Positions 17,517-26,101 of a stretch of 64,000 bases of DNA are shown here, piece by piece (position 1 is the first letter of the stretch; every line of letters starts with the position of its first letter). The DNA comes from Paracoccus caeni (lineage in GTDB: Bacteria > Pseudomonadota > Alphaproteobacteria > Rhodobacterales > Rhodobacteraceae). The position numbers and the translations under genes were made by a program. The stretch spans positions 124,001 through 188,000 of the forward strand of contig NZ_JAEPRQ010000003.1 in the NCBI RefSeq assembly GCF_016629665.1, written 5' to 3'. The notes below the pieces were generated by a model. That model searched no databases and was not told the origin of the DNA. It saw nothing but the letters and a program-made list of their open reading frames with translations.

Positions 17517-17552
17517 TCACGCCTGCCTGAACCTGTCACGAAGGAAGCCCCG

Positions 17553-20507
17553 ATGGCCGCCGAGAATAGCGCCGACGCCCCCGATTACCGCGATACCGTT
17601 TTCCTGCCCCAGACCGATTTTCCGATGCGTGCGGGCCTGCCGCAGCGCGAGCCGGAATGGCTGGCCCGGTGGGAGCGTATCGGGATCTATGACCGCCTGC
17701 GCGAACGCGCCGAGGGGCGCGCGCCGTTCATCCTGCATGACGGCCCTCCTTACGCGAATGGCCATCTGCATATCGGCCACGCGCTGAACAAGACCATCAA
17801 GGACATCATCGTGCGCAGCCATCAGATGATGGGTCGCGATGCGCGCTATGTCCCCGGCTGGGATTGCCACGGCCTGCCGATCGAGTGGAAGATCGAAGAG
17901 AAATACCGTTCCGAAGGCCGCGACAAGGACGCGGTGGATGTGGTCGAGTTCCGTCAGGAATGCCGCCGCTTCGCCGATGAATGGATCGACATCCAGCGCG
18001 AGGAATTCAAGCGCCTTGGCATCACCGGAAAATGGGACGACCCCTATCTGACGATGGATTTCCACGCCGAGGCGGTGATCGCGGCGGAATTCATGAAGCT
18101 ACTGATGAACGGCGCGCTTTATCAGGGGTCGAAGCCGGTGATGTGGTCGCCGGTCGAAAAGACCGCGCTGGCCGAGGCCGAGGTGGAATATAAGGACCAT
18201 ACCAGCCATACGATCTGGGTGCGGTTCGGTATTCAGCGTCCTGTAGGCGAAATAAACGCCGACGGTCGGATCTATGAAGATATTCGCTGGACAGACGGTG
18301 CGTCTGTTGTCATCTGGACCACGACGCCCTGGACCATTCCACAGAACCGCGCGGTAGCTTACAATCCGAGCATCGCTTATGGCCTCTACGAGGTCGGAAA
18401 TGTGGCTGAAAACGCGACTGCCAAGTCCGGAGAAAAACTAATTCTCGCAGATGCATTGGCGCAAGAGGTTATGACAGCCGCCAAGGTTGATGGCTTTACT
18501 CGTCTGCGTGATGTCGGCCACGACGAGTTAGTCGGCCTGACCCTTGCCCATCCGCTGCGTGGTGTCGAAGGTGGCGCGGGTGAATGGGACTATGATGTTC
18601 CCATGCTGCCCGGCGATCACGTCACCGATGATGCGGGCACCGGCTTTGTACATACCGCGCCCAGCCACGGTGATGACGACTATCAGTTTGGCCTGAAATT
18701 CAAGCTGCCGATGACCTATAACGTCGAGCCGGATGGCAGCTACCGTGCCGATCTGCCGATCTTTGGGGGCGAGGCGATCATTCAGCCCGATGGCAAGGAT
18801 GGCCCGGCCAATGTCAGCGTCATCAAGCAGTTGGCCTATGCCGGCGCGCTGCTGGCCAAGGGCAAGATCAAGCACAGCTATCCGCATAGCTGGCGGTCGA
18901 AAGCGCCGCTGATCTATCGCAATACGCCGCAATGGTTTGCCGCGATCGATGCCAAACTGAACGACGGCATGGGCGAATATGGCGACACCATCCGCACCCG
19001 CGCGCTGACCAGCATCGACAAGCTGGTGAAATGGTGGCCTCAGTCGGGGCGGAACCGCATTCACTCGATGGTCGAGAACCGGCCCGATTGGGTGCTGTCG
19101 CGGCAGCGGGCATGGGGTGTGCCGCTGACCTGCTTCGTCAAGAAGGGTGCCAAGCCCACCGACCCGGACTTCCTGCTGCGCGATCAGCGGGTGAACGACA
19201 ATATCATCGCAGCTTTCGAAGAGGGCGGGGCCGATGTCTGGTATCGCGACGGCTTCAAGGCGCAGGTGCTGGGCAATGTCGTGAACCCTGACGATTACGA
19301 TCAGGTCATGGACGTGCTGGATGTCTGGTTCGATTCCGGCTCGACCCATTCCTTCGTGCTGCGCGACCGCGCCGATGGCGTGCCGGACGGCATCGCCGAT
19401 GTCTATCTGGAAGGCACCGACCAGCATCGCGGCTGGTTCCAGTCCTCGCTGCTGCAAGCCTCGGCGACCAAGGGCCGCGCGCCTTATCGCAACGTGGTGA
19501 CGCATGGTTTCACGCTGGACGAGAAGGGCATGAAAATGTCCAAATCGCTTGGCAATACCATCGTTCCGGCCAAGGTGATCGAACAATACGGCGCCGACAT
19601 TCTGCGTCTCTGGGTGGCGCAGACCGATTATACCGCCGACCAGCGGATCGGGCCGGAAATCCTGAAAGGCACCGCCGACAGCTACCGCCGTTTGCGCAAT
19701 ACCCTGCGGTTCATGCTGGGCGCGCTTTCGGGTTTCGACGAGGCAGAGCGGGTCTCGCCCGCCGATATGCCCGAGTTGGAGCAATGGGTGCTGCACCGGC
19801 TGGCGCAACTGGATCATGCGGTGCGCAAGGGGTATGACCAGTTCGACTTTCAGGGCGTGTTCCAGACGCTATTCCAGTTCTGTACCGTCGATCTGTCGGC
19901 CTTCTATTTCGACATCCGCAAGGACAGCCTGTATTGCGACGCGCCGGGCAGCCTGACCCGCCGGTCGGCCCGGACGGTGCTGGATCTGGTGTTCCATCGT
20001 CTGGTGACATGGCTGGCCCCGATCCTGCCCTTCACGATGGAGGATGTCTGGCTGTCTCGCTTCCCGTCGCTGGACGACAGCGTGCATCTGCACGACTTCC
20101 CGGTGACGCCTGCCGATTGGCTGAACGAGCCTCTGGCCGCGAAATGGGACCATGTTCGCCGCGCCCGCCGCGTTGTGACCGCCGCGCTGGAGGTGAAGCG
20201 GAGCGACAAGACCATCGGTGCCAGTCTGGAGGCCGCGCCGGTCGTGCATGTCGAGGATGCCGAGATGCTCAAGGCGCTGAAATCGGTGCCGTTTGAGGAT
20301 GTCTGCATCGTCTCGGACCTGCAACTGACCGCCGATCCGGCCCCGAACGAGGCGTTCCGCATGGCTGAACTTCCGGGCGTGGGCGTGGTGTTCGAACTGG
20401 CCGAGGGCGAGAAATGCCAGCGTTGCTGGAAAATCCTGCCCGATGTCGGCACGCATTCGCATCCGGGCGTCTGCGCCCGCTGTGACGCGGTGCTTAGCGG
20501 GGCGTGA
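17553..20507 (+). CDS. ileS: Isoleucyl-tRNA synthetase
   Basis: 984 aa class I aminoacyl-tRNA synthetase. The HIGH motif is in PYANGHLHIGHALNK (about residue 70), the editing (CP1) domain has VVIWTTTPWTIPQN, and the KMSKS motif is KGMKMSKSLGN near residue 660. Two Cys pairs at the C-terminus (CQRCW and CARCD) form the zinc ribbon. GAAGGAAG precedes the ATG. Codon use between roughly 18230 and 18560, inside the editing domain, is markedly less GC-rich at third positions (codons such as ATA, AAA, CTA, ATT, TTA and GCA) than on either side, suggesting gene-conversion-like import of a segment. The reading frame is intact. Confidence 0.97.
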   Translation: MAAENSADAPDYRDTVFLPQTDFPMRAGLPQREPEWLARWERIGIYDRLRERAEGRAPFILHDGPPYANGHLHIGHALNKTIKDIIVRSHQMMGRDARYVPGWDCHGLPIEWKIEEKYRSEGRDKDAVDVVEFRQECRRFADEWIDIQREEFKRLGITGKWDDPYLTMDFHAEAVIAAEFMKLLMNGALYQGSKPVMWSPVEKTALAEAEVEYKDHTSHTIWVRFGIQRPVGEINADGRIYEDIRWTDGASVVIWTTTPWTIPQNRAVAYNPSIAYGLYEVGNVAENATAKSGEKLILADALAQEVMTAAKVDGFTRLRDVGHDELVGLTLAHPLRGVEGGAGEWDYDVPMLPGDHVTDDAGTGFVHTAPSHGDDDYQFGLKFKLPMTYNVEPDGSYRADLPIFGGEAIIQPDGKDGPANVSVIKQLAYAGALLAKGKIKHSYPHSWRSKAPLIYRNTPQWFAAIDAKLNDGMGEYGDTIRTRALTSIDKLVKWWPQSGRNRIHSMVENRPDWVLSRQRAWGVPLTCFVKKGAKPTDPDFLLRDQRVNDNIIAAFEEGGADVWYRDGFKAQVLGNVVNPDDYDQVMDVLDVWFDSGSTHSFVLRDRADGVPDGIADVYLEGTDQHRGWFQSSLLQASATKGRAPYRNVVTHGFTLDEKGMKMSKSLGNTIVPAKVIEQYGADILRLWVAQTDYTADQRIGPEILKGTADSYRRLRNTLRFMLGALSGFDEAERVSPADMPELEQWVLHRLAQLDHAVRKGYDQFDFQGVFQTLFQFCTVDLSAFYFDIRKDSLYCDAPGSLTRRSARTVLDLVFHRLVTWLAPILPFTMEDVWLSRFPSLDDSVHLHDFPVTPADWLNEPLAAKWDHVRRARRVVTAALEVKRSDKTIGASLEAAPVVHVEDAEMLKALKSVPFEDVCIVSDLQLTADPAPNEAFRMAELPGVGVVFELAEGEKCQRCWKILPDVGTHSHPGVCARCDAVLSGA

Positions 20508-20514
20508 AACCGGC

Positions 20515-20538
20515 CGGGCGCGGCTTTGGCTGCGCCCG
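20515..20538. terminator. Stem-loop between convergent ileS and small membrane protein
   Basis: A 10-bp stem (20515-20524 with 20529-20538, one G-U pair) and TTTG loop lie in the 33-bp gap between the two stops. No strong U tract. Confidence 0.5.
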
Positions 20539-20540
20539 AG

Positions 20541-20900
20541 CTAGGCCTGCTTGCGCCGCGTGGCCATTGCGCCCGCGCCAAGCGCGCCGATCCCGGCCCC
20601 GATCAGGGCGCAATTGATCAACGTGACGGCCAGCCCGCGATGATGCGAGGCGGCGATGGCGGTTGCGGCACGCTGGGCGTCGGTATTGCCCAGACGCGCC
20701 TCCATCATCGCGACCATGCTGGGCTCATCACAGTGGATCAGGATGGATTCGGCTGTCTGCTGGTCATTGGGATGGGTGTCGCGCACGACCTGTTCGCACT
20801 GGGCGCGCTCTTCCGCCGTCGCTTGCGGCGCCAGAAATTGGCGGTAGATGCCGAAGGCCAGAAGAACGATGCCGATCAGAAGATAAGCCGCAGGTTTCAT
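20541..20900 (-). CDS. Small two-helix membrane protein
   Basis: 119 aa, not recognised. It has an N-terminal membrane helix (AYLLIGIVLLAFGIYR), a soluble middle with two Cys (about residues 35 and 57) and HPNDQQTAESILIHC, and a C-terminal hydrophobic glycine-rich helix (LAVTLINCALIGAGIGALGAG) followed by a basic tail ATRRKQA. The two Cys face the same side as the loop and could form a disulfide in the periplasm. Its own promoter must lie in the 60-bp gap before the glycosyltransferase-like gene. Confidence 0.75.
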   Translation of the reverse strand: MKPAAYLLIGIVLLAFGIYRQFLAPQATAEERAQCEQVVRDTHPNDQQTAESILIHCDEPSMVAMMEARLGNTDAQRAATAIAASHHRGLAVTLINCALIGAGIGALGAGAMATRRKQA

Positions 20901-20960
20901 GCTTGAATCCCCCTGTTACGCCGTAACCAGCGTAGCGGATTTTCGACTTTCGACAAAGGC

Positions 20961-21956
20961 TTATTCCAGCCACCACCCGTTCTTGCGCAGCACCTGCCGG
21001 ATCGCCTTTTCCCGCGTCGGCAAGGGCTTGTCGCTGAACAGCGGGCGGATTTTGTCGCGCCCTTTTGTCTGATAGATCAGCTTCTTGGCGGGTTCCCATT
21101 CGCGCAGGCGGCGCTTGATCCGGTTCGGCGCGACCGCCGTTTCCAGCGTCTCCAGCACCTGTTCATTGTCGCGCGCATAGAGCAGGGGCAGTTTGCGGTA
21201 ATGGCAGGTGATCGCACCATCAAGCCCGGCCAGTTCCGGCCCCGGACGACCGCCGCCGAAGCTGTGAATGACCAGAGGCAGGATGATCTGATCCAGCCAC
21301 GGGTCAAGCGACTGACAGGCCAGTTCGACATGCGGCGCGGATTTCACCTCCAGCGCCCAATCCAGAAAGCGCCGCCCGAATTCAACGGGATCGGCGCCGA
21401 AGAACCAGCCCGCATTGAAGTAAAGATAACGCTCCCAATGTTCATCGGGTTGGGCAAGGTCCAGAGAGGACGGGAAATCCAGCCCGAAGCGGTCATAAAG
21501 CGATTTCCAGATGCCGCCATAGCCCGGCCCGTAAAGCGGCGGCTCGGGCCATGTCCCCTCGCGCCGCATCGAGGCAGAGGGGCGGTTGAAGTCGAAGGCG
21601 ACCTGATCCAGCGGGCCGGTGATCAGCGTGTCGGTGTCGAAGAAGATGAAGGGTTCGCCTGCGGGCAGGGCCAGCAGCGCCTCGATCTTGTTGCCATAGG
21701 GATAGGCCGCGCCGAAATGCCTTGAGGTGAAAGGCAGGAGCTCCGCGCCGAGACCGATCAGCACCTCGCGCGTTTCCGGCGCGATGGCGATGTCGTGACC
21801 TTCCCACGCGGCCTCGGGCAGGGGTTCGGCCACGATCAGGCGGCCTTTCCAACCGGGCGCGGCATGGCGCAGGCTTGCCGCGAAGATGATCGCCTCGAAC
21901 TCAAGCCTTCCCGCCTGAGCGACGATCATCACATTGGCGGGACAACCACCACTCAT
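20961..21956 (-). CDS. Glycosyltransferase-like protein (GT-A fold)
   Basis: 331 aa. The first strand appears as NVMIVAQAGRLEFEAIIFAASLR. A DxD metal-nucleotide motif follows in PFIFFDTDTLITG near residue 107, preceded by YGNKIEALLALP. This arrangement is typical of GT8/GT32-like nucleotide-sugar transferases. Further conserved-looking parts are LYFNAGWFFGADP and HSFGGGRPGP. No signal peptide was seen. It follows arsC by 7 bp on the same strand. The acceptor and sugar donor cannot be inferred; an adjacent polysaccharide cluster is absent. Confidence 0.65.
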   Translation of the reverse strand: MSGGCPANVMIVAQAGRLEFEAIIFAASLRHAAPGWKGRLIVAEPLPEAAWEGHDIAIAPETREVLIGLGAELLPFTSRHFGAAYPYGNKIEALLALPAGEPFIFFDTDTLITGPLDQVAFDFNRPSASMRREGTWPEPPLYGPGYGGIWKSLYDRFGLDFPSSLDLAQPDEHWERYLYFNAGWFFGADPVEFGRRFLDWALEVKSAPHVELACQSLDPWLDQIILPLVIHSFGGGRPGPELAGLDGAITCHYRKLPLLYARDNEQVLETLETAVAPNRIKRRLREWEPAKKLIYQTKGRDKIRPLFSDKPLPTREKAIRQVLRKNGWWLE

Positions 21957-21963
21957 GTGCGCT

Positions 21964-22329
21964 TCACCGACCTTGTTCGGTGAGGAAATCGTGAATCCGC
22001 TCTTTCGGGCGGGTCAGTTCGCCGCCGTTCGGGCCGATGACCAAAGGACGCTCGATCAGCAGCGGGTGTGCTGCCATCGCCGCGATCAGCGCATCATCGG
22101 ACAGGGTCGGATCGCCAAGCCCCAACTCGTCATAGGGTGTGTTGTTGCGGCGCAGCAGGCCGCGCGGGCCGGTGCCAAGCTGATCCAGCACACGGCGAAT
22201 CTCTGCCTCGGTCGGCGGCTCTTTTTGATAGTCGCGCACCGTCAGCGAGACGCCGGATTCCTGCAACGCATTCAGAACATAGCGCGAAGTAGAGCACCTT
22301 GGATTGTGCCAGATGGTAAAGTCGGACAT
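21964..22329 (-). CDS. arsC: ArsC-family arsenate reductase (glutaredoxin type)
   Basis: 121 aa. The N-terminal thioredoxin-like fold carries HNPRCSTSR with the catalytic Cys at residue 12, and RDYQKEPP and LLIERPLVIG further on, the latter containing the conserved Arg that stabilises the Cys-arsenate intermediate. The family reduces arsenate to arsenite with glutathione and glutaredoxin. No arsR, arsB or acr3 is nearby, so in this context it may be a housekeeping ArsC/YffB-type protein rather than part of an arsenic operon. Confidence 0.88.
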   Translation of the reverse strand: MSDFTIWHNPRCSTSRYVLNALQESGVSLTVRDYQKEPPTEAEIRRVLDQLGTGPRGLLRRNNTPYDELGLGDPTLSDDALIAAMAAHPLLIERPLVIGPNGGELTRPKERIHDFLTEQGR

Positions 22330-22356
22330 GCGGGCCTCTTGTCACCTGCCACAACG

Positions 22357-22890
22357 CTAGCGTGTGGATTCAGGGATGGGAAGCGCGCTTGTCGCCTTGA
22401 TCTCCTCCATCGACAGCAGGGCGGTGACGTTGTGGATCTTCACCTCGTTGATCAGCGACTGATAGAAGCGATCATAGGCGCGGGCATTCCTGACCTGCAC
22501 CTTCAGGATATAGTCGATATCCCCGGCAAGCCTGTGCGCCTCGACCACTTCCGGGCGGTCGCGCAGCGCCTTGAGAAAGCGTTTTGCCCAGTCCTTGTCA
22601 TGTTCGCTGGTGCGGATCAGCACGAAGAAACAAGCCTCCAGCCCAAGCGCCTCGGGGTCCAGAATCGTGACCTGCTTGCGGATCACTCCGGCCTCGCGCA
22701 GCTTGCGGATTCGGTTCCATACCGGGGTCTTTGAGGCCCCTACCTGATCCGCGATCTGGTCCAGCGACAGGGTGGCATCCTCCTGCAGCAGGGAAAGGAT
22801 TTTGCGGTCAACATCGTCCAACCGGACGGATGTTTGCGAGTCTGCCGGTTTTTCAGTATGTGGTTCCGCCATCGCCGCCTCTTGGGTCAT
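22357..22890 (-). CDS. Lrp/AsnC-family transcriptional regulator
   Basis: 177 aa from ATG 22890 (an internal ATG at 22872 is also possible). The helix-turn-helix domain is DDVDRKILSLLQEDATLS, then IADQVGASKTPVWNRIRKLREAGVI. The C-terminal RAM/ACT-like domain shows VVEAHRLAGDIDYILKVQV and NVTALLSMEEIK. Family members bind amino acids and form octamers. It is divergent from the cysteine-biosynthesis sulfur operon, 81 bp away, and is the probable regulator of that operon in response to a sulfur amino acid; that is inference from position. Confidence 0.9.
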   Translation of the reverse strand: MTQEAAMAEPHTEKPADSQTSVRLDDVDRKILSLLQEDATLSLDQIADQVGASKTPVWNRIRKLREAGVIRKQVTILDPEALGLEACFFVLIRTSEHDKDWAKRFLKALRDRPEVVEAHRLAGDIDYILKVQVRNARAYDRFYQSLINEVKIHNVTALLSMEEIKATSALPIPESTR

Positions 22891-22926
22891 TCCGTCCTTA
22901 TTTCGGCGAAGGTATCGCAAAAATCC

Positions 22927-22939
22927 AGAACAATATTCT
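22927..22939. promoter_or_regulatory. Possible Lrp-type operator upstream of the cys operon
   Basis: AGAA-CAATA-TTCT, a short palindrome with an AT-rich centre, the usual form of Lrp/AsnC sites. It lies between the divergent lrp-like and DUF2849 genes, 33 bp from the DUF2849 start. Confidence 0.4.
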
Positions 22940-22971
22940 ATATAGAGGACATCATAGGAGAGGTCCAACCC

Positions 22972-23304
22972 ATGAGCAAAGCCTTCGCCCCCTCGGCCGC
23001 AAAACCCGGTGTCATCACCGCAAATGATCTGCGTGAGGGACACAATGTCTGGATGTGTGAGGATGGCTGGACCGCCGATCCCGCGCAGGCGACGTTGTTC
23101 GAAGACGAAGCGATTGCGGAACTGGCGCTGCTGAAGGCCATCGGTCAAAGCGGCATCGTCGTCGGCCCCTATGTGATCGAGGCCCGCCGTGGCCCCAATG
23201 GCCCCGAGCCCACGCATTTCCGCGAGGCGTTCCGTCAGCGCGGCCCCTCGAACTATTTCCACGGCATCCAGACCACCAAGCAAGCCGAGGCCAGCAATGT
23301 TTGA
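22972..23304 (+). CDS. DUF2849 protein, first gene of the sulfite-reduction operon
   Basis: 110 aa. It begins MSKAFAPSAAKPGVITANDL and includes EGHNVWMCEDGWT, VVGPYVIEA and a conserved tail (REAFRQRGPSNYFHG). AGGAGAGG lies 8 bases upstream of the ATG. DUF2849 genes sit just before cysI in many alphaproteobacteria, usually after a siroheme synthase gene (cysG), which is absent here. The function is unknown; it may assist siroheme insertion or electron transfer to the reductase. Its 3' end overlaps cysI by 8 bp. Confidence 0.88.
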   Translation: MSKAFAPSAAKPGVITANDLREGHNVWMCEDGWTADPAQATLFEDEAIAELALLKAIGQSGIVVGPYVIEARRGPNGPEPTHFREAFRQRGPSNYFHGIQTTKQAEASNV

Positions 23305-24958
23305 CGTTCGTCCCGTCGATACCGAATATGTCCGCTACCGCGCGGCCCAGTTCCGTGCGCAGGTTGAACGTCGCCTTGACGGCAGCCTCACCGAGGATGA
23401 GTTTCGTCCGCTGCGGCTGATGAACGGCGTCTATTTACAGCTTCACGCCTATATGCTGCGGATCGCCATTCCTTACGGCACGATCAGCCCGGATCAGATG
23501 CGGATGCTGGCCCATCTGGCGCAGAATTACGACAAGGGCTACGGCCACTGGACCACCCGACAGAATATCCAGTTCAACTGGCCGAAGCTGGTGGAAATCC
23601 CCGATATGCTGGATCATCTGGCCTCGGTCGGGCTGCATGCGATCCAGACTTCGGGCAACACGATCCGCAACACCACGACGGATGCCTTTGCGGGCGCTGC
23701 CGCGGATGAATACATGGACCCGCGCCCCTATGCAGAGCTGATCCGGAGCTGGTCCACCGACCATGCCGAATTCCAGTTCCTGCCGCGCAAGTTCAAGATC
23801 GCCATTTCCGGCGCCAAACGCGACCGCGCCCTGGTTGCCGCCCATGACATCGGCCTGCGCCTGATCGAGCGTGACGGCCAGACCGGCTTCGAGGTTTGGG
23901 TTGGCGGCGGTCTTGGCCGGACGCCGATGATCGGCCAGGTGATCCGCGACTTCCTGCCGGAAGAGGATCTGCTGCCCTATCTGGAAGCGATCATCGAGAC
24001 CTATAACCTCACCGGCCGCCGCGACAACAAATACAAGGCGCGGATCAAGATCACCGTGGCCGAGCGTGGTCTGGACGTGTTCAAGGCCGAGGTCGAGGAA
24101 GAGTTCATCCATCGCCGCCGCGATTTCACCGGCGTTGATCGTGACGCGCTGGACACCTTCCGCGCCCGCTTCACCCCGCCTGCCTTCCGCAATGCGGAAA
24201 TCGGCGAGTATGAGGCAGAGCGTGCGAAGAACCCGGCCTTCCGTAGCTGGACCGATACCAACCTGCACCCGCACAAGGTCGATGGCTATGCCAGCGTCAT
24301 TGTGACCTTCAAGGCTCCGGGTGCGACGCCGGGCGATGCCTCGCATGAACAGATGCGGCTGCTGGCCGATCTGGCGGAACAATATGGCCACAGCGATCTG
24401 CGCATCATCCACGATCAGAACGTGGCGCTGCCGCATGTCCACAAATCCGACCTGCCGGCGCTTTACGCGGCTTTGCGCGGGGCTGGCCTTGCCACTGCCA
24501 ATGCCGGGCTGACCAGCGATATCATCGCCTGCCCCGGCATGGATTATTGCGCGCTGGCCACCGCCCGCTCGATCCCGATTGCGCAGGAGATCTCCGAGCA
24601 TTTCCGCGAGGCCGGGCTGGAGCAGGAAATCGGCAAGCTGAACATCCGTATCTCGGGCTGCATCAATGCCTGCGGTCACCACCATCTGGGCCATATCGGG
24701 ATCCTTGGTCTGGACCGCGCGGGCGTGGAGAATTACCAGATCACGCTGGGCGGTGACGGCTATGACATCCCCTCGATCGGCCAGCGCGCCGGTGCCGGTT
24801 TCCCGGCCGAGGAAGTCGTGCCCGCCATCGACCGCCTGCTGCGCGCCTATCTGGAGCTTCGCGAAGACCCGGCGGAACGGTTCATCGACGCCTATCGCCG
24901 CCTTGGCGCCGACCCGTTCAAGGCCGCGCTTTATCCGGCCGAGGCCGCCCATGCTTGA
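23297..24958 (+). CDS. cysI: Assimilatory sulfite (nitrite/sulfite) reductase hemoprotein
   Basis: 553 aa. It reduces sulfite to sulfide with six electrons using siroheme coupled to a 4Fe-4S cluster. The cluster ligands are visible: Cys412 and Cys418 in ACPGMDYC, and Cys455 and Cys459 in SGCINACGHHH. Substrate-binding basic segments occur as GHWTTRQNIQF and AISGAKRDR. Two ferredoxin-like repeat halves are present, each with its own substrate-channel strand. The start at 23297 gives the normal N-terminus; upstream in-frame Met codons only overlap DUF2849. Electrons probably come from ferredoxin or the FNR-type enzyme three genes downstream. Confidence 0.93.
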   Translation: MFDVRPVDTEYVRYRAAQFRAQVERRLDGSLTEDEFRPLRLMNGVYLQLHAYMLRIAIPYGTISPDQMRMLAHLAQNYDKGYGHWTTRQNIQFNWPKLVEIPDMLDHLASVGLHAIQTSGNTIRNTTTDAFAGAAADEYMDPRPYAELIRSWSTDHAEFQFLPRKFKIAISGAKRDRALVAAHDIGLRLIERDGQTGFEVWVGGGLGRTPMIGQVIRDFLPEEDLLPYLEAIIETYNLTGRRDNKYKARIKITVAERGLDVFKAEVEEEFIHRRRDFTGVDRDALDTFRARFTPPAFRNAEIGEYEAERAKNPAFRSWTDTNLHPHKVDGYASVIVTFKAPGATPGDASHEQMRLLADLAEQYGHSDLRIIHDQNVALPHVHKSDLPALYAALRGAGLATANAGLTSDIIACPGMDYCALATARSIPIAQEISEHFREAGLEQEIGKLNIRISGCINACGHHHLGHIGILGLDRAGVENYQITLGGDGYDIPSIGQRAGAGFPAEEVVPAIDRLLRAYLELREDPAERFIDAYRRLGADPFKAALYPAEAAHA

Positions 24959-25682
24959 TGAAGCGCTGGATGGTCGTGCCGCGCGCCTGAACGAACGGTA
25001 TCGCCACCACGCGGCGACCGAGGTTCTGCGCCGCGCGGTCAGCGATCCCGATCTGGGTCGCGTCACGCTGGTATCGTCCTTCGGGGCGGAATCGGTGGTG
25101 CTGCTGCATATGGTCTCGGTCGTGGCGCCGGGTCTGCCGGTGCTGTTCATCGACACGCAGATGCTGTTTCCCGAAACGCTGGAATATCAGCGAGAGGTTT
25201 CGGCAAAGCTGGGCCTGACCAATGTGCAGGTGATCACCGCCAGCGAACAGGAAATCGCCCGGAACGACCCGGACGGCACCTTGCATAAATTCGACGCCAA
25301 TGCCTGCTGCGATTTCCGCAAGACGGTGCCGCTGGAACGGGTTCTGTCGGGCTATGACGCGTGGATCACCGGGCGCAAGCGGTTCCAGAATGGCGAACGC
25401 GCCGCGCTGGAATTCTTTGAGCCGGAGCCGCCTGCACGCCTGCGCATCAACCCTTTGGCCCATTGGCGGTCCGAGGACGTGCAGGAATACATGATCGAGA
25501 ACAAGCTGCCCCGGCATCCGCTGGTCGCCAAGGGCTATCCCTCGATTGGCTGCGCGCCCTGCACCTCGCCGGTCAAAGAGGGCGAGGATCCCCGTTCGGG
25601 CCGCTGGCGCGGTCAGGACAAATCCGAATGCGGCATTCACTTCATTGGCGGGCGCATGGTTCGCGGAAAGGTTTCGGCATGA
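24951..25682 (+). CDS. cysH: APS/PAPS reductase, Fe-S type
   Basis: 243 aa. It reduces activated sulfate to sulfite. The adenylyl-sulfate pocket starts with LVSSFGAESVVLLH near residue 40. Two Cys pairs, Cys119-Cys120 (ACCDFRK) and Cys201/Cys204 (GCAPC), bind a 4Fe-4S cluster, the mark of bacterial APS-using reductases. The catalytic Cys227 is in SECGIHF, and VSA ends the chain. It overlaps cysI by 8 bp and the DUF934 gene by 4 bp (ATGA). The Fe-S ligands favour APS over PAPS as substrate, which is a family-level rule. Confidence 0.93.
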   Translation: MLDEALDGRAARLNERYRHHAATEVLRRAVSDPDLGRVTLVSSFGAESVVLLHMVSVVAPGLPVLFIDTQMLFPETLEYQREVSAKLGLTNVQVITASEQEIARNDPDGTLHKFDANACCDFRKTVPLERVLSGYDAWITGRKRFQNGERAALEFFEPEPPARLRINPLAHWRSEDVQEYMIENKLPRHPLVAKGYPSIGCAPCTSPVKEGEDPRSGRWRGQDKSECGIHFIGGRMVRGKVSA

Positions 25683-26050
25683 GCGATCGCATTATCGTCC
25701 GCGACGACGGCTTTCACCCGCTGACCGAGGAAGCCCAGATCGTTCTGGCCCCCGACACCAAGACCGAGGAACTGGCGGATCATCTGCATCTCACGCTGAT
25801 CGGCATCGACTTTCCCAGCTTCAGCGACGGGCGCGGCTTTTCGCTGGCCCGCCGCCTGCGCTCGCTGGGCTATACCGGCACGCTGCGGGCCGAGGGTCGG
25901 CTGATCGCGGATCAATATGCCATGGCCCGCCGCGTCGGCTTTGACGAAGTGTCGGTCGCCCCCGATATCGCAGAACGCCAACCCGAAGCGCAGTGGCTTG
26001 CCCGCGCCGACTGGCAGGCATGGGATCACCGCGCGCTGCATGCCGGCTGA
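25679..26050 (+). CDS. DUF934 protein of the sulfate-assimilation operon
   Basis: 123 aa, beginning MSDRIIVRDDGFHP and carrying LIGIDFPSFSDGRGFSLARR, followed by GYTGTLRAEG and a conserved core DQYAMARRVGFDEV. DUF934 genes occur beside cysI/cysH across alpha- and gammaproteobacteria; the biochemical function is not known, with an accessory role in sulfite reduction generally suspected. The ATG overlaps the cysH stop by 4 bp, implying coupled translation. The FNR gene begins 51 bp downstream. Confidence 0.9.
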   Translation: MSDRIIVRDDGFHPLTEEAQIVLAPDTKTEELADHLHLTLIGIDFPSFSDGRGFSLARRLRSLGYTGTLRAEGRLIADQYAMARRVGFDEVSVAPDIAERQPEAQWLARADWQAWDHRALHAG

Positions 26051-26101
26051 TGCCCCTTTCATCCGCCGGAACAATCGCCTAAAACGCTCAGGAATTTTCA
26101 C

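Noticed and set aside
21964-22329. Arsenic resistance operon
   Set aside because: Only arsC is present; no ars regulator, efflux pump or metallochaperone lies within several kilobases.
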